Made by a program: the position numbers and the translations under genes. Positions 13,744-21,399 of a DNA stretch of 28,044 bases are shown piece by piece (position 1 is the stretch's first letter; each line of letters begins with the position of its first letter). The DNA is from a virus, in the IMG/VR virus record IMGVR_UViG_3300017783_000152, positions 1 through 28,044 of that record; one strand, 5' to 3'. The notes under the pieces are model-generated. The model worked only from the letters and a program-made list of their open reading frames with translations. It was not told where the DNA came from and ran no database searches.

Positions 13744-15234
13744 TTAGTCCTTTGATTTCCAAATGGCGTCAACGACTGCGCCTCCTACGTCCATTAGTAC
13801 GCCTCCAACAGCTATATCCTGAGATAAGTCTAAGTTTTTGTCAAACGCATAAGAAGCAAGAGCTAAATTGTACTTATATTGTTGTTCATTTAGAGCGTTT
13901 ACCCGAGCATAGTTCAGGTCGTCTCGGTGTTGTTGAAGAGTATTGGCCATTGCTGTTTGGCTGATGTTAAATAGATTACGAGAGTTATACTCTGCTTCTG
14001 CATTAGCTAGAGCAGTGTTAGCAGTGTTGATATGCCTACGATACTCTACGTTTGCTTGGTCTACTATGAGCCGATTCTTCATGTTAAACTGCTCACGCTG
14101 AGAAGCTAGTTCTGAGTTGAACTGGTTTGTTACGTTGGTCTGTCCTGCATTGAACTGATCTACTGCTGTTTTCTGAGCCGAGTTAAATCGCGCCGTAGAG
14201 TTAAATAGCTCTGAGAAGAATTGATCATTCTGCTGCTTGCTCTGTGCATTGAACTGCTTAGAAGCATTCTGAGCCGCTTGGTCGTTGAAAAGGGCTTGGG
14301 CTTGTGTCCTGAAGTTTAGCTCACCCATGCTGGCATAAGTAGCAGCATCAGCAGCAGCGATAGGTATAGAGGACTCCATAGCAGCCTGGACAATAGCTTC
14401 CCCTGCCATCGAAGAAGCCCCTAGACCACGAGAGGCTAACATCTGCTGAGCAGAGCGCATAGCACCAGAAGCAAAGGCAGGGACTTCACCCCCTTCAAAC
14501 TGCTTCATAAGCCCTTCAAGTTGACCTGCTACAGTAGCTTCCTTAGCGACTTGACCCTCTTGAAGTTTATCTGATACAGTCGAAGCATCGTAAGAAGCCG
14601 AGGCAGTCTTAGTAGGCATACCCACAACATCAGGGGCCTTGGCTTGTGCAGCAGCAATCTGCATACCCCGAGGATCTGTCTGATATGCCGAAGAATCCAT
14701 AAATTCCCCAGGTTTAGCTTGAAGGCGCTTAAGTTTTAACTCAGTACCTTCTGGAAGAACTGGATTAACGGCTAGGTCTGCTTGAACACCCGTAGGAGTT
14801 GTCTGGCCGTAAGCGTCTACGTAACTCTCAGTAGAACCTTTGGCAGATAAGAAATTATCAGCATCACGAGGATCATCAAAGGTTCCTAAGAAGCCTGCAT
14901 CGCGTGTCGTACTACGTTTTTCTAAGTTATCGGTTAAAGCTTGTAAAGCTATGTAAGAAGGGTCATTTACACTCGTAGCTGTCTTAGCAGAATTTAAAAT
15001 AGAAGCTACATCATAATCCTCCCCGATATCTCCTCCTGCTAATGAGGGGAGAACCTTGTTAGTCGTGGGGTCGGTATAAGCTGCTAAGGACTTCTCTAGG
15101 TCTTCTGTAGAAACATACGTAGGCGTATCTGTAGTATCTTGAGTATCTTGAGTAGTCTGGTCCGCAAAGATACCTGTCCGGTTTCTCCTGTCTTCCATCA
15201 TCTGCTGTTCCTGAAGCTCGCCGCCGTCTGCCAT
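13744..15234 (-). CDS. Internal virion protein with 11-residue Q-F-N repeats
   Basis: This 496-aa protein begins with a polar, Thr/Asp/Gln-rich region. An Ala-rich helical middle follows (about 255-305). Residues 327-425 are a run of 11-residue repeats in which QFN, RFN, QFF, QAN, TAN or EYN recur at exactly 11-residue steps. Hendecads form right-handed coiled coils. The C-terminus ends in a Gly/Val/Ala segment (VGGVLMDVGGAVVDAIWKSKD) that could insert in a membrane. It lies between a small Gly-rich gene and another repeat-rich gene, all probably ejection or core proteins. The repeat would give a long rod, consistent with a core spanning the capsid or a channel crossing the periplasm. The family is not one I can name. 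Confidence 0.6.
   Translation of the reverse strand: MADGGELQEQQMMEDRRNRTGIFADQTTQDTQDTTDTPTYVSTEDLEKSLAAYTDPTTNKVLPSLAGGDIGEDYDVASILNSAKTATSVNDPSYIALQALTDNLEKRSTTRDAGFLGTFDDPRDADNFLSAKGSTESYVDAYGQTTPTGVQADLAVNPVLPEGTELKLKRLQAKPGEFMDSSAYQTDPRGMQIAAAQAKAPDVVGMPTKTASASYDASTVSDKLQEGQVAKEATVAGQLEGLMKQFEGGEVPAFASGAMRSAQQMLASRGLGASSMAGEAIVQAAMESSIPIAAADAATYASMGELNFRTQAQALFNDQAAQNASKQFNAQSKQQNDQFFSELFNSTARFNSAQKTAVDQFNAGQTNVTNQFNSELASQREQFNMKNRLIVDQANVEYRRHINTANTALANAEAEYNSRNLFNISQTAMANTLQQHRDDLNYARVNALNEQQYKYNLALASYAFDKNLDLSQDIAVGGVLMDVGGAVVDAIWKSKD
13960..14256 (-). repeat. Nine hendecad (11-residue) coding repeats
   Basis: The encoded residues 327-425 contain nine consecutive 11-residue units starting QFN, QFF, RFN, QFN, QFN, QFN, QAN, TAN and EYN. 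Each unit is 33 nt with no insertions between units. The first six keep Phe at the second position, while the last three drift to Ala or Tyr. The other eight positions are polar, rich in Gln, Asn, Ser and Ala. Confidence 0.85.
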
Positions 15235-15249
15235 AGTTCTATATTCCCT

Positions 15250-16260
15250 TTAAACCGGAGTGCCGTTCATTGTGTTAGGTGCGGAGATGCCATCCAAGAA
15301 GGATACGAAAGCATCACGAGGATCTTGAGATGCAGGACCCATGGGAGAGGTTACGGGCTGAGTGGTCCCTGTAGTCTGAGGGGTAGCCGAAGTAGCTCTA
15401 GGCTGTTGGAAACTACCAAAGCCTTGTGTCTGAGCAAACTGAGAAGCTGCCTGAGCCGCTGGAGCGAATTGAGGAGCCATAGGACCTCCCATGAGTCCGC
15501 CTAGAGGGGCTTGACGAGCCTGCTGTTCTAGGAGTTGGTTAGCTTGGCCTCCTACTTCCCCTACTTCACGAGATAACTGCTCTCGCCCTGTAACGCCTGC
15601 CTGCTGCATGAGGGTTCGTTGGCGCTCAGCTTCCCGTTGATAATTAGCCGCAGCCTGCTCTAGTGCTGTAATATCACCTCGAACACCTGAGATGTCTTGA
15701 CCTACTCCAGTAATCTGAGTACCTAATCCTTGCTGACCCGTCATAAGACCCTGTTGACCTGCAAATAAATTAGTAGGCTGACCCTCTACCGGAGCACCGA
15801 TAGAACTAGAAATACCCTGCTGACCTTTCTGTAATACACCTTGATTAGCTGCAAGACCTGCTTGATTAGCTGCAAGGCCCGCCTGACCTTCCGTAAGCCC
15901 TGCTTGGCCCGTCATAAGACTCTCCTGGCCTGACATAAGACCTGCTTGGCCTCCAAAAAGAGTGCTAGGACTGCCTTGAGCCGCTGTCCCGATACTCGTC
16001 TGAATAGGAGACATAAGACCTTGAGCTTGTTCGTAGGTAAGCTGAGGATTCGTAGAGGCTGACGTAGGAGTGTAACCTGTAAATCCTTGTTGCTGACTTA
16101 GCCCGTACCCAGTCCCGTAGTTAGAGTGTACTAGGTCAGAGGCTCTCTGAACCTCCCCGGAAGCTCCTCGGATAAAGTCCCCATAGGCACCTCCTCCAAA
16201 AGCTCCTGAGTAACCTGTGGCGTCTCTAAGAGCCTGCTGTAACTCTGCATTAGTAGCCAT
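15250..16260 (-). CDS. Gly/Gln-rich virion protein with 7-residue repeats
   Basis: This 336-aa low-complexity protein is rich in Gly, Gln, Ala and Thr. Residues 104-152 are seven tandem 7-residue units with consensus GQAGLxx, and two more (GQQGLMT, GQQGLGT) occur at 168-181. A helical stretch with coiled-coil character follows (about 190-250, AANYQREAERQRTLMQQ). GGLMGGPM then appears at 254-261 and a Pro/Thr/Gln-rich tail follows. It overlaps no neighbour and starts at ATG 16260. It is probably a flexible structural or ejection protein, but I recognise no family. Confidence 0.6.
   Translation of the reverse strand: MATNAELQQALRDATGYSGAFGGGAYGDFIRGASGEVQRASDLVHSNYGTGYGLSQQQGFTGYTPTSASTNPQLTYEQAQGLMSPIQTSIGTAAQGSPSTLFGGQAGLMSGQESLMTGQAGLTEGQAGLAANQAGLAANQGVLQKGQQGISSSIGAPVEGQPTNLFAGQQGLMTGQQGLGTQITGVGQDISGVRGDITALEQAAANYQREAERQRTLMQQAGVTGREQLSREVGEVGGQANQLLEQQARQAPLGGLMGGPMAPQFAPAAQAASQFAQTQGFGSFQQPRATSATPQTTGTTQPVTSPMGPASQDPRDAFVSFLDGISAPNTMNGTPV
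15805..15951 (-). repeat. Seven tandem heptapeptide coding repeats (GQAGLxx)
   Basis: The units are GQAGLMS, GQESLMT, GQAGLTE, GQAGLAA, NQAGLAA, NQGVLQK and GQQGISS, each 21 nt in frame. Leu or Ile at position 5 is kept throughout and Gln at position 2 is invariant. Two further copies lie at 15718-15759. Confidence 0.9.
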
Positions 16261-16264
16261 TGTA

Positions 16265-16525
16265 TTAAGTATCCTTACCGTTATTTGAAGAATTTAAGGC
16301 CCTGTCTAGTTTATCTTCAAGTCGATGTAATGCAGCCATGACTTTATCCATGCCATCCCTAAGTTCTGATCGAGTTGCGTAGTCTTCCCGAGTTTTACTT
16401 AAGATGTCCTTGATACTCTTTAAGTCTTCGCGGGTGTCAGACTTAAAGGATCTGTAGGCTAGGAGTGCCGGAGTAATCACTAGGCTTAGTAGGATATTCC
16501 AGATAAGGTAAGGGTTTATGTCCAC
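16265..16525 (-). CDS. Small single-TM protein with coiled-coil tail
   Basis: From GTG 16525 this is an 86-aa protein with one membrane segment near its start (PYLIWNILLSLVITPALLAYR) and then a charged helical tail (TREDLKSIKDILSKTRED, then LHRLEDKLDRALNSS) that looks like a coiled coil. I prefer GTG 16525 because it lies 4 nt after the stop of the upstream gene with a GGGG site before it. An ATG at 16579 would add 18 residues and overlap that gene by 50 nt. N-in anchor plus coiled coil resembles small phage spanins or accessory holin-type proteins, but no signature settles this. Confidence 0.55.
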   Translation of the reverse strand: MDINPYLIWNILLSLVITPALLAYRSFKSDTREDLKSIKDILSKTREDYATRSELRDGMDKVMAALHRLEDKLDRALNSSNNGKDT

Positions 16526-16529
16526 TTTG

Positions 16530-17240
16530 TTAGCCCCAGTAAGAGTAGCCGGATGGGAGGTATTGCACTGACGAAACATCTCTCAAAGTAAACGAATCGC
16601 CTATATCAAGGTGTTGATAAATAATGTGCCACGGATAACCATAAACATAGCCTGACAGACTGCTCATGTCATATCCACCAGTTGAGTTCACAGGATCAAA
16701 AGATAAGTCCCAAGTACCGTTACGTCCAAAGTAGGCACGAGCGTTATCTATATCAAATGCCCACATAAACACATCTCCATCTGAGTGTGTTTGAGAGCCG
16801 TCACTAACTTCTCCAGTGTTTGTTTCTGAGTTACTTTCAGATTTATTTGCGTAAGCGGGGACACCAGAACCCCAAACCCCCATACGATTAGACTGTATGG
16901 TAGTATTAAAACTTGACCCTTGATTTTGAGCAACGCCGATTCTCATGTAACCACTGCCAGGGTTGCCGCTTACAACTCCTTCAAAGTAGTGTTTTCCAAC
17001 TGTATGGGACGTTACAGAAGCAACAGAGTTATTCGCCCAGTCTGTGTTTTGATAAACAGACGCCGTTGTATTACCGTTTGTAAGTTGTATATCCCCGCCT
17101 CGGTATGCCGGACTCCATGTAGAATTTGGCACAACCCCCCATGTCCCTGCCTCCAATCCTTCGCGCATCTGATCGACGCTGAAGGTTGAGGCGTAAAAGG
17201 TAGGCGTAACAGTAGGATCAAAACCAATATGCCTAACCAT
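16530..17240 (-). CDS. SPRY/B30.2-like domain tail-associated protein
   Basis: Much of this 236-aa protein reads like a SPRY fold: GKHYFEGVV (strand with Tyr-Phe-Glu), GYMRIGVAQ, then FMWAFDIDNARAYFGRNGTW, which matches the usual GV-x-FDxDN-x-x-x-FxxNG pattern. SPRY domains are beta-sandwich binding modules. In a phage tail cluster, a role in binding a receptor, glycan or another tail protein is the likely use. It is aromatic-rich in the C-terminal part (YVYGYPWHIIYQH), common in surface-binding proteins. Its ATG overlaps the preceding stop by one base. The tail location is inferred from neighbours: tail fibre upstream and internal proteins downstream. Confidence 0.65.
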   Translation of the reverse strand: MVRHIGFDPTVTPTFYASTFSVDQMREGLEAGTWGVVPNSTWSPAYRGGDIQLTNGNTTASVYQNTDWANNSVASVTSHTVGKHYFEGVVSGNPGSGYMRIGVAQNQGSSFNTTIQSNRMGVWGSGVPAYANKSESNSETNTGEVSDGSQTHSDGDVFMWAFDIDNARAYFGRNGTWDLSFDPVNSTGGYDMSSLSGYVYGYPWHIIYQHLDIGDSFTLRDVSSVQYLPSGYSYWG

Positions 17241-17611
17241 TAGCTCAATTCACCATATGCTGCAACGACATCAACGGTACTTGCTACACCAGAACTGACC
17301 TTAAGACTCTCATCTTCTAAGAGAACAATAGGGCTACCCTCGCTGGCCAATTCGATACTAGCCTTGTTAGGGAGCACCTGAGAAGTTCCATAACTATAGT
17401 CTGTTCCTGAGCCAGCAGCCGCTGAGTTGACTGTTACGGTATACGTAGCGTCAGCAGAGGCATGGATGTTACTAAGTTTTAGTGCAGTAATCTTAATCAC
17501 CTTACCTGACGCGGCAGCATTAGCAATCAAAACAGCAGGGGAGGTTGTCAAGGCCGCTTTGGCGTTACTCAAGGTGAGCGTGGTAGGATTTAATGCGTTA
17601 GGGGCTGTCAT
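17240..17611 (-). CDS. Small beta-rich virion protein
   Basis: This 123-aa protein is rich in Ala, Ser, Thr and Val with short alternating hydrophobic strands (KVIKITALKLSNIH, then ATYTVTVNSAA, then SIELASEGSPIVLLEDESLKV). It has no Cys and looks like a compact beta-sandwich, as in small tail accessory or decoration proteins. It sits between the fibre-type protein and the SPRY protein and is coupled to the latter by a one-base overlap. The stretch about attaching to DEDSLKV-like loops recalls generic phage tail proteins but no named family is certain. Confidence 0.55.
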   Translation of the reverse strand: MTAPNALNPTTLTLSNAKAALTTSPAVLIANAAASGKVIKITALKLSNIHASADATYTVTVNSAAAGSGTDYSYGTSQVLPNKASIELASEGSPIVLLEDESLKVSSGVASTVDVVAAYGELS

Positions 17612-17632
17612 AATTTATATATTCCTTTTTTC

Positions 17633-18439
17633 CTATAGAAATCCGACAAAGGCCAGAGGTATTGCATTGTTAGGGCTTAGCTCTTGAATAGCCTGAGCAG
17701 TCCTAAGAGGCGTCATCATAACTGAGTTATTTGTACCTGCCTCGGCTTGTGCTTGAGACGACCGGAGAAGCGTAAGTTCTTCTGTGCCATCTGAGGTTAC
17801 TTTAACAGTTCCTGAGCCGTCTCGGAATAGTCCGGTATCTTGGTCGGACGTGAACGAAATTGAAGGGAGTGCAGCAGTACCATCAGCAGCAGCCTCAACA
17901 GTTCCTGTATCACCTTTCTCAGCCGCTGAAGTTTGTACCGTAGCATCCCCAAAAGTGATGCCTCCTGAAGAGACTACTGAGGAAGCATTGACTGTCGTAA
18001 AAGTACCTACAGCAGGAGTAACACTACCAATGACAGCATTATCAATAGTGCCTCCGTCCATATCTACTGTAGTTAAGTATGCTGTCCCATCGATGTAAAG
18101 GTCTTTAAATTTATTCGAGGAACTTCCTAAGTCTAAATCATTAGTTACAGCAGGCTTAACAACCCCATCAGCTACACTAAACTGCTTTACAGGGACTGAA
18201 GTTACGTCAGTAAAAAACTCAATTTCGTTAAGAGTGTTATTGACGAACACAAGGTTATACTGATTAGTATCCCCGATCCGATCAATGATTGCTCCTTCCC
18301 CTGCACCCCCAGAGTGAGTATGGCCTGTAGTAGAGTTAAAAGCTGATTGAACCTGATTAAATTCAGCATTCAACGGTGCTGCTCGGACTACTTCGCCTGT
18401 TAAGACTTGTGCAGAGGATTGACGTGTATAACCTGCCAT
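17633..18439 (-). CDS. Tail fibre protein
   Basis: This 268-aa protein starts MAGYTRQSSAQVLTGEVVRA and soon has GHTHSGG (39-45), a histidine motif seen in phage fibre and collar proteins. Then come strands with fibre-like repeats: NDLDLGSSSNKFKDLYIDGTA, GGTIDNAVIGSVTPAVGTFTTV and GGITFGDATVQTSA. The NKFKDLYIDGTAY and GTFTTVNA segments are common in trimeric phage fibres. It lies directly downstream of the large tail gene with its ATG adjacent to that stop. The role would be attachment to the host surface or linkage of a fibre to the tail. It is short for a full receptor-binding fibre, so the SPRY protein or other surface proteins may supply binding. Confidence 0.75.
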   Translation of the reverse strand: MAGYTRQSSAQVLTGEVVRAAPLNAEFNQVQSAFNSTTGHTHSGGAGEGAIIDRIGDTNQYNLVFVNNTLNEIEFFTDVTSVPVKQFSVADGVVKPAVTNDLDLGSSSNKFKDLYIDGTAYLTTVDMDGGTIDNAVIGSVTPAVGTFTTVNASSVVSSGGITFGDATVQTSAAEKGDTGTVEAAADGTAALPSISFTSDQDTGLFRDGSGTVKVTSDGTEELTLLRSSQAQAEAGTNNSVMMTPLRTAQAIQELSPNNAIPLAFVGFL

Positions 18440-20587
18440 TTACTTATACCCTTTATCTAAATACTTAATGCCCCAACCTTGAATGCTGTAAGGTGCATCC
18501 GTACCTACTGAGGTTATAACAAAACTAAAGGAGCGTCCGCCCCCTTCTGCAAAGTTTACTGACAATACAGGACTACTACTGCCTCCAAAAGTAAAAGAAC
18601 TTCCGTAAGTCCCTCCAGTAGTGTCATAGCGCAATACAGAACCCGCAGTAGATAACCCGTAAGAAGAAGGGTTAAATTTATTAGGGTCGTCCCAGTTATA
18701 ATAAATTGCTAAGTTGAACTGAGAAGATCCCTCGGGCCTTGTGTAAATGGACAGCTCTCGAACATCTTTATTACGCTCAGTAGAGTCAAAGAAGTAAAAC
18801 GGAGTAGCATAAACCGAGATAATATCAGACCCATTAAAGCTGTTACCAGTTTCCTGCTTGAACACGTTTCCTTGAGTGTCTCCATGTACTACTAGCTCTA
18901 CATTATTTACTAAGTCAGATGCAGCTACTACCGAGCGAATCCCTAAGAGTTCTCCAAACTCCCAGCCAACCCTTGAGTCTGCAAAACGTAGACCCCCAAT
19001 AATTCCATAAGAGTCATCCTGTGCTCCTGAGGGTGTCGGGAAGAAATAGCGGAACTGTGACTTGCCTCGGATTACTACAGAGGACATAATTGTTAAGTCG
19101 TAATTAGACGGTAAGGACTGTAAGATCTGCTGAATAGGCTTAGAGACTGTTTGGAGTTCAATGTCGCCAATCCTAGCAGTACCTTGAATCGGCCTGATAC
19201 CATCTGAGGCTAGGAAGAGTACGTCTCCTCCAATCTCAATTATACTGTCAGCAGCAATACACCCAATGTTATTGGTAACTTCTGAGAGAACAAAGTCAGA
19301 ACTAGCTTTACCTGTTATCTTCTTAATCTTGTCACGACCAAAGACGTATAGAGTATCTCGAAACTTAGCTAAGCCTGTAATAGGGAACCCTACGTTGATT
19401 GATCCTGCGCCACCTGCAACAGTATAAAGAAGGTCACTGTTAGGTTCGCTGAAAGTCAGGATGTTAGGCAAAGCAGACATACCAGCGAAGAAAGTATGAT
19501 TTGCAAAGTCAGTTACTAGAGAAGCTGTGTCGTGATCTCGATTTAATGTAGCTGTATACGTATAAAACCAGTTTACAGTAGATCCGCCTACGTTATTCTG
19601 ACTTGCTCCTGTACCTGTAGCTCCTAAGCCGAATACGTACTCGTCATCACTGTTCTTAGCAGTTACTGTAAAGTCTGTATTATTAATATCAATATTGCCA
19701 ATATTTACATTGACATTAGAGAATCGGACAGTATCACCTACAGCTAAAGAGTGATTAGTGTGGGACACTGTTACAAGAGTAGGAGTAGAGTTATTGTAAC
19801 TGAAAGGATCAGATAGCTGGGCATGAGTTTCAAGAGACGCAGTACCTTGACGATCATACACTTCAATAAATACTGCACCATTATGTCTAATAGGACGATT
19901 AACACCGTCTACCAAAATATGAACTTCACTACCTGTAAAGCTGTGTTCTGTAAAACGTAGTTTACCTACTCCAGTAGCCTTGCGTTCTACAAAACCTCCT
20001 GCGGTAGACTCGTTATACCATCCTACCCCTGCTACGTGCTTATAGATTGAGTAATATCGGCTGACAGTGTAAGTAGCAGTGCTAGAGGTACTCGTAGTCG
20101 TACTAGAGGCTGCTGCACTAGCTGCAAATACAAACGTGTTAGTATCAGCAGAGGCTACAGTAAACTCAGTATCATTAAGAGGTAGACCACCTACAGAAGC
20201 TTCAAGATTACTAAAGGTTACTTTTTCGCCTACAAGGACCCCATGAGATGCCTGAGTCACTGTGACACTAACTGAGCCTGCTGTAACTGCTACTGCACCA
20301 ACAGCTAAGGTAGCCGAAGTAGCGTCTGAAACATTCCTGCGGGCCGCATATACGGTGTCATTGTGAATCCAGATACCGAGCAAAGGACCCGCACCAGGAA
20401 CTGTAGGGTTATTCGAGTCGTAATAAGTATAACCGCTAAGACGCCGATAACCTCCGAACTGAGACACCTCAAAGTTCAAGAGCCTCTGAGCACTTCCAGG
20501 GAAGTCCTTGGCTAACGTAAGAGGATCTTCATTAGTATAAAGACCCCCTTTGGTGATTATTGTTTGGTCACGTAAACCGTCAGCCAT
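18440..20587 (-). CDS. Tail tubular protein B-like (nozzle) with two FCCH-like beta domains
   Basis: This 715-aa protein follows directly after the gp11-like gene, as T7 gp12 follows gp11, and its size is in the gp12 range (794 aa). N-terminal GGLYTNEDPLTLAKDFPGSAQRLLNFEV and central TGLAKFRDTLYVFGRDKIKKITG and DVLFLASDGIRPI resemble the beta-propeller nozzle proteins of podoviruses. Two related beta segments occur at about 106-156 and 269-320, both with VTV-x4-H-x5-VG-x2-VxFSN and N-x-x-(D/E)FTV patterns. They resemble the E1 FCCH-type domains often annotated in tail proteins. These may face outward on the tail. It would form the lower tail tube and seal DNA until ejection. Confidence 0.72.
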   Translation of the reverse strand: MADGLRDQTIITKGGLYTNEDPLTLAKDFPGSAQRLLNFEVSQFGGYRRLSGYTYYDSNNPTVPGAGPLLGIWIHNDTVYAARRNVSDATSATLAVGAVAVTAGSVSVTVTQASHGVLVGEKVTFSNLEASVGGLPLNDTEFTVASADTNTFVFAASAAASSTTTSTSSTATYTVSRYYSIYKHVAGVGWYNESTAGGFVERKATGVGKLRFTEHSFTGSEVHILVDGVNRPIRHNGAVFIEVYDRQGTASLETHAQLSDPFSYNNSTPTLVTVSHTNHSLAVGDTVRFSNVNVNIGNIDINNTDFTVTAKNSDDEYVFGLGATGTGASQNNVGGSTVNWFYTYTATLNRDHDTASLVTDFANHTFFAGMSALPNILTFSEPNSDLLYTVAGGAGSINVGFPITGLAKFRDTLYVFGRDKIKKITGKASSDFVLSEVTNNIGCIAADSIIEIGGDVLFLASDGIRPIQGTARIGDIELQTVSKPIQQILQSLPSNYDLTIMSSVVIRGKSQFRYFFPTPSGAQDDSYGIIGGLRFADSRVGWEFGELLGIRSVVAASDLVNNVELVVHGDTQGNVFKQETGNSFNGSDIISVYATPFYFFDSTERNKDVRELSIYTRPEGSSQFNLAIYYNWDDPNKFNPSSYGLSTAGSVLRYDTTGGTYGSSFTFGGSSSPVLSVNFAEGGGRSFSFVITSVGTDAPYSIQGWGIKYLDKGYK

Positions 20588-21304
20588 TTAGAGATCCCCA
20601 GGGACGCTTCGGACTACTCGGGATACTCGGGTGTCTCTGACTCGTGTATGGCGATTGATAAGAAGTGTACGCATTTTCTCAATACCAGTTTTGAACTTCT
20701 GGTCGTTGTATGCTACCATCTGATCATTATCTCGAAACTCATGGCAATACTTAGACGCTCCGGTAATAATTACATTTACGTAGGCGTCTGGGATCGACAA
20801 GAGATCACCATGGTTTACTAAGTCTACTGGGTACTGAAAATAATCATAAGACATTACGTAAGCTTTGTCAGGAGAAGGATACACTCCAAAGCTTGTAGTC
20901 TTTGTTCGATACACTTTAGTAGGGGTATCTCGTCCCGCCTCGCCACTATTAGATTCGTCTACAAAGAACTGAGATAAGTAAGTATTGTAATCAATCTCAG
21001 TCAGTAGAGAGGCATTGACATTTAATGAGTCATCCTTGGCAATCCTGAATGTAGTCATATCTGCGATCTTTAACGTATCAGGAAAAGAATACACAGAAGT
21101 TCCAGGAGTTAAAGTAACTGAAGCCGTTTGATGATTAAACGGCCACTCAAATTGCTGCTGATTTAATTCTTGGATTGCAAGATTAACGGCATTTTTTACT
21201 TGAGCATGAAACCCTCGGGCAGTGTTGAACTCGTCTACGGTAAGATTAACTTGACCGAAAGAGTTTAGCACCGTGTTTACTAAAGTAAGAAATGTCGTTG
21301 ACAT
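20588..21304 (-). CDS. Tail tubular protein A-like (gp11-type adaptor)
   Basis: This 238-aa protein starts STTFLTLVNTVLNSFGQVNLT and continues with AVNLAIQELNQQQFEWPFNHQTASVTLTPG, a pattern of gp11 and related portal-tail adaptors (helical N-terminus, then beta strands, then SYDYFQYPVDL near residue 160). It lies directly upstream of the nozzle-like gene with its stop adjacent to that start. T7 gp11 is 196 aa, so it is slightly longer. It would attach the nozzle to the portal as a 12-mer ring. The basic C-terminus (RHTRVRDTRVSRVVRS) may contact DNA or the portal. A hairpin lies upstream of it. Confidence 0.75.
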   Translation of the reverse strand: MSTTFLTLVNTVLNSFGQVNLTVDEFNTARGFHAQVKNAVNLAIQELNQQQFEWPFNHQTASVTLTPGTSVYSFPDTLKIADMTTFRIAKDDSLNVNASLLTEIDYNTYLSQFFVDESNSGEAGRDTPTKVYRTKTTSFGVYPSPDKAYVMSYDYFQYPVDLVNHGDLLSIPDAYVNVIITGASKYCHEFRDNDQMVAYNDQKFKTGIEKMRTLLINRHTRVRDTRVSRVVRSVPGDL

Positions 21305-21337
21305 AAGTATAAATATCCTTAGTTAGATACAAGTAAC

Positions 21338-21362
21338 GGGAAGGCCCGTTTAAGGCCCTCCC
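21338..21362 (-). terminator. GC-rich stem-loop after the capsid genes (partial terminator)
   Basis: On the - strand GGGAGGGCC pairs with GGCCTTCCC around a 7-nt loop, giving nine pairs with one G-U. It lies in the 95-nt gap between the decoration-like gene and the tail gp11-like gene. The sequence after it on - is GTTACTTGTATC, only moderately T-rich, so full termination is doubtful. It could reduce readthrough so that capsid mRNA exceeds tail mRNA, as Tphi does after T7 gene 10, or be a processing site. Confidence 0.5.
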
Positions 21363-21399
21363 ATCAGTCTTGGTATTTTACGAGTGCTTGAGGATAGAC

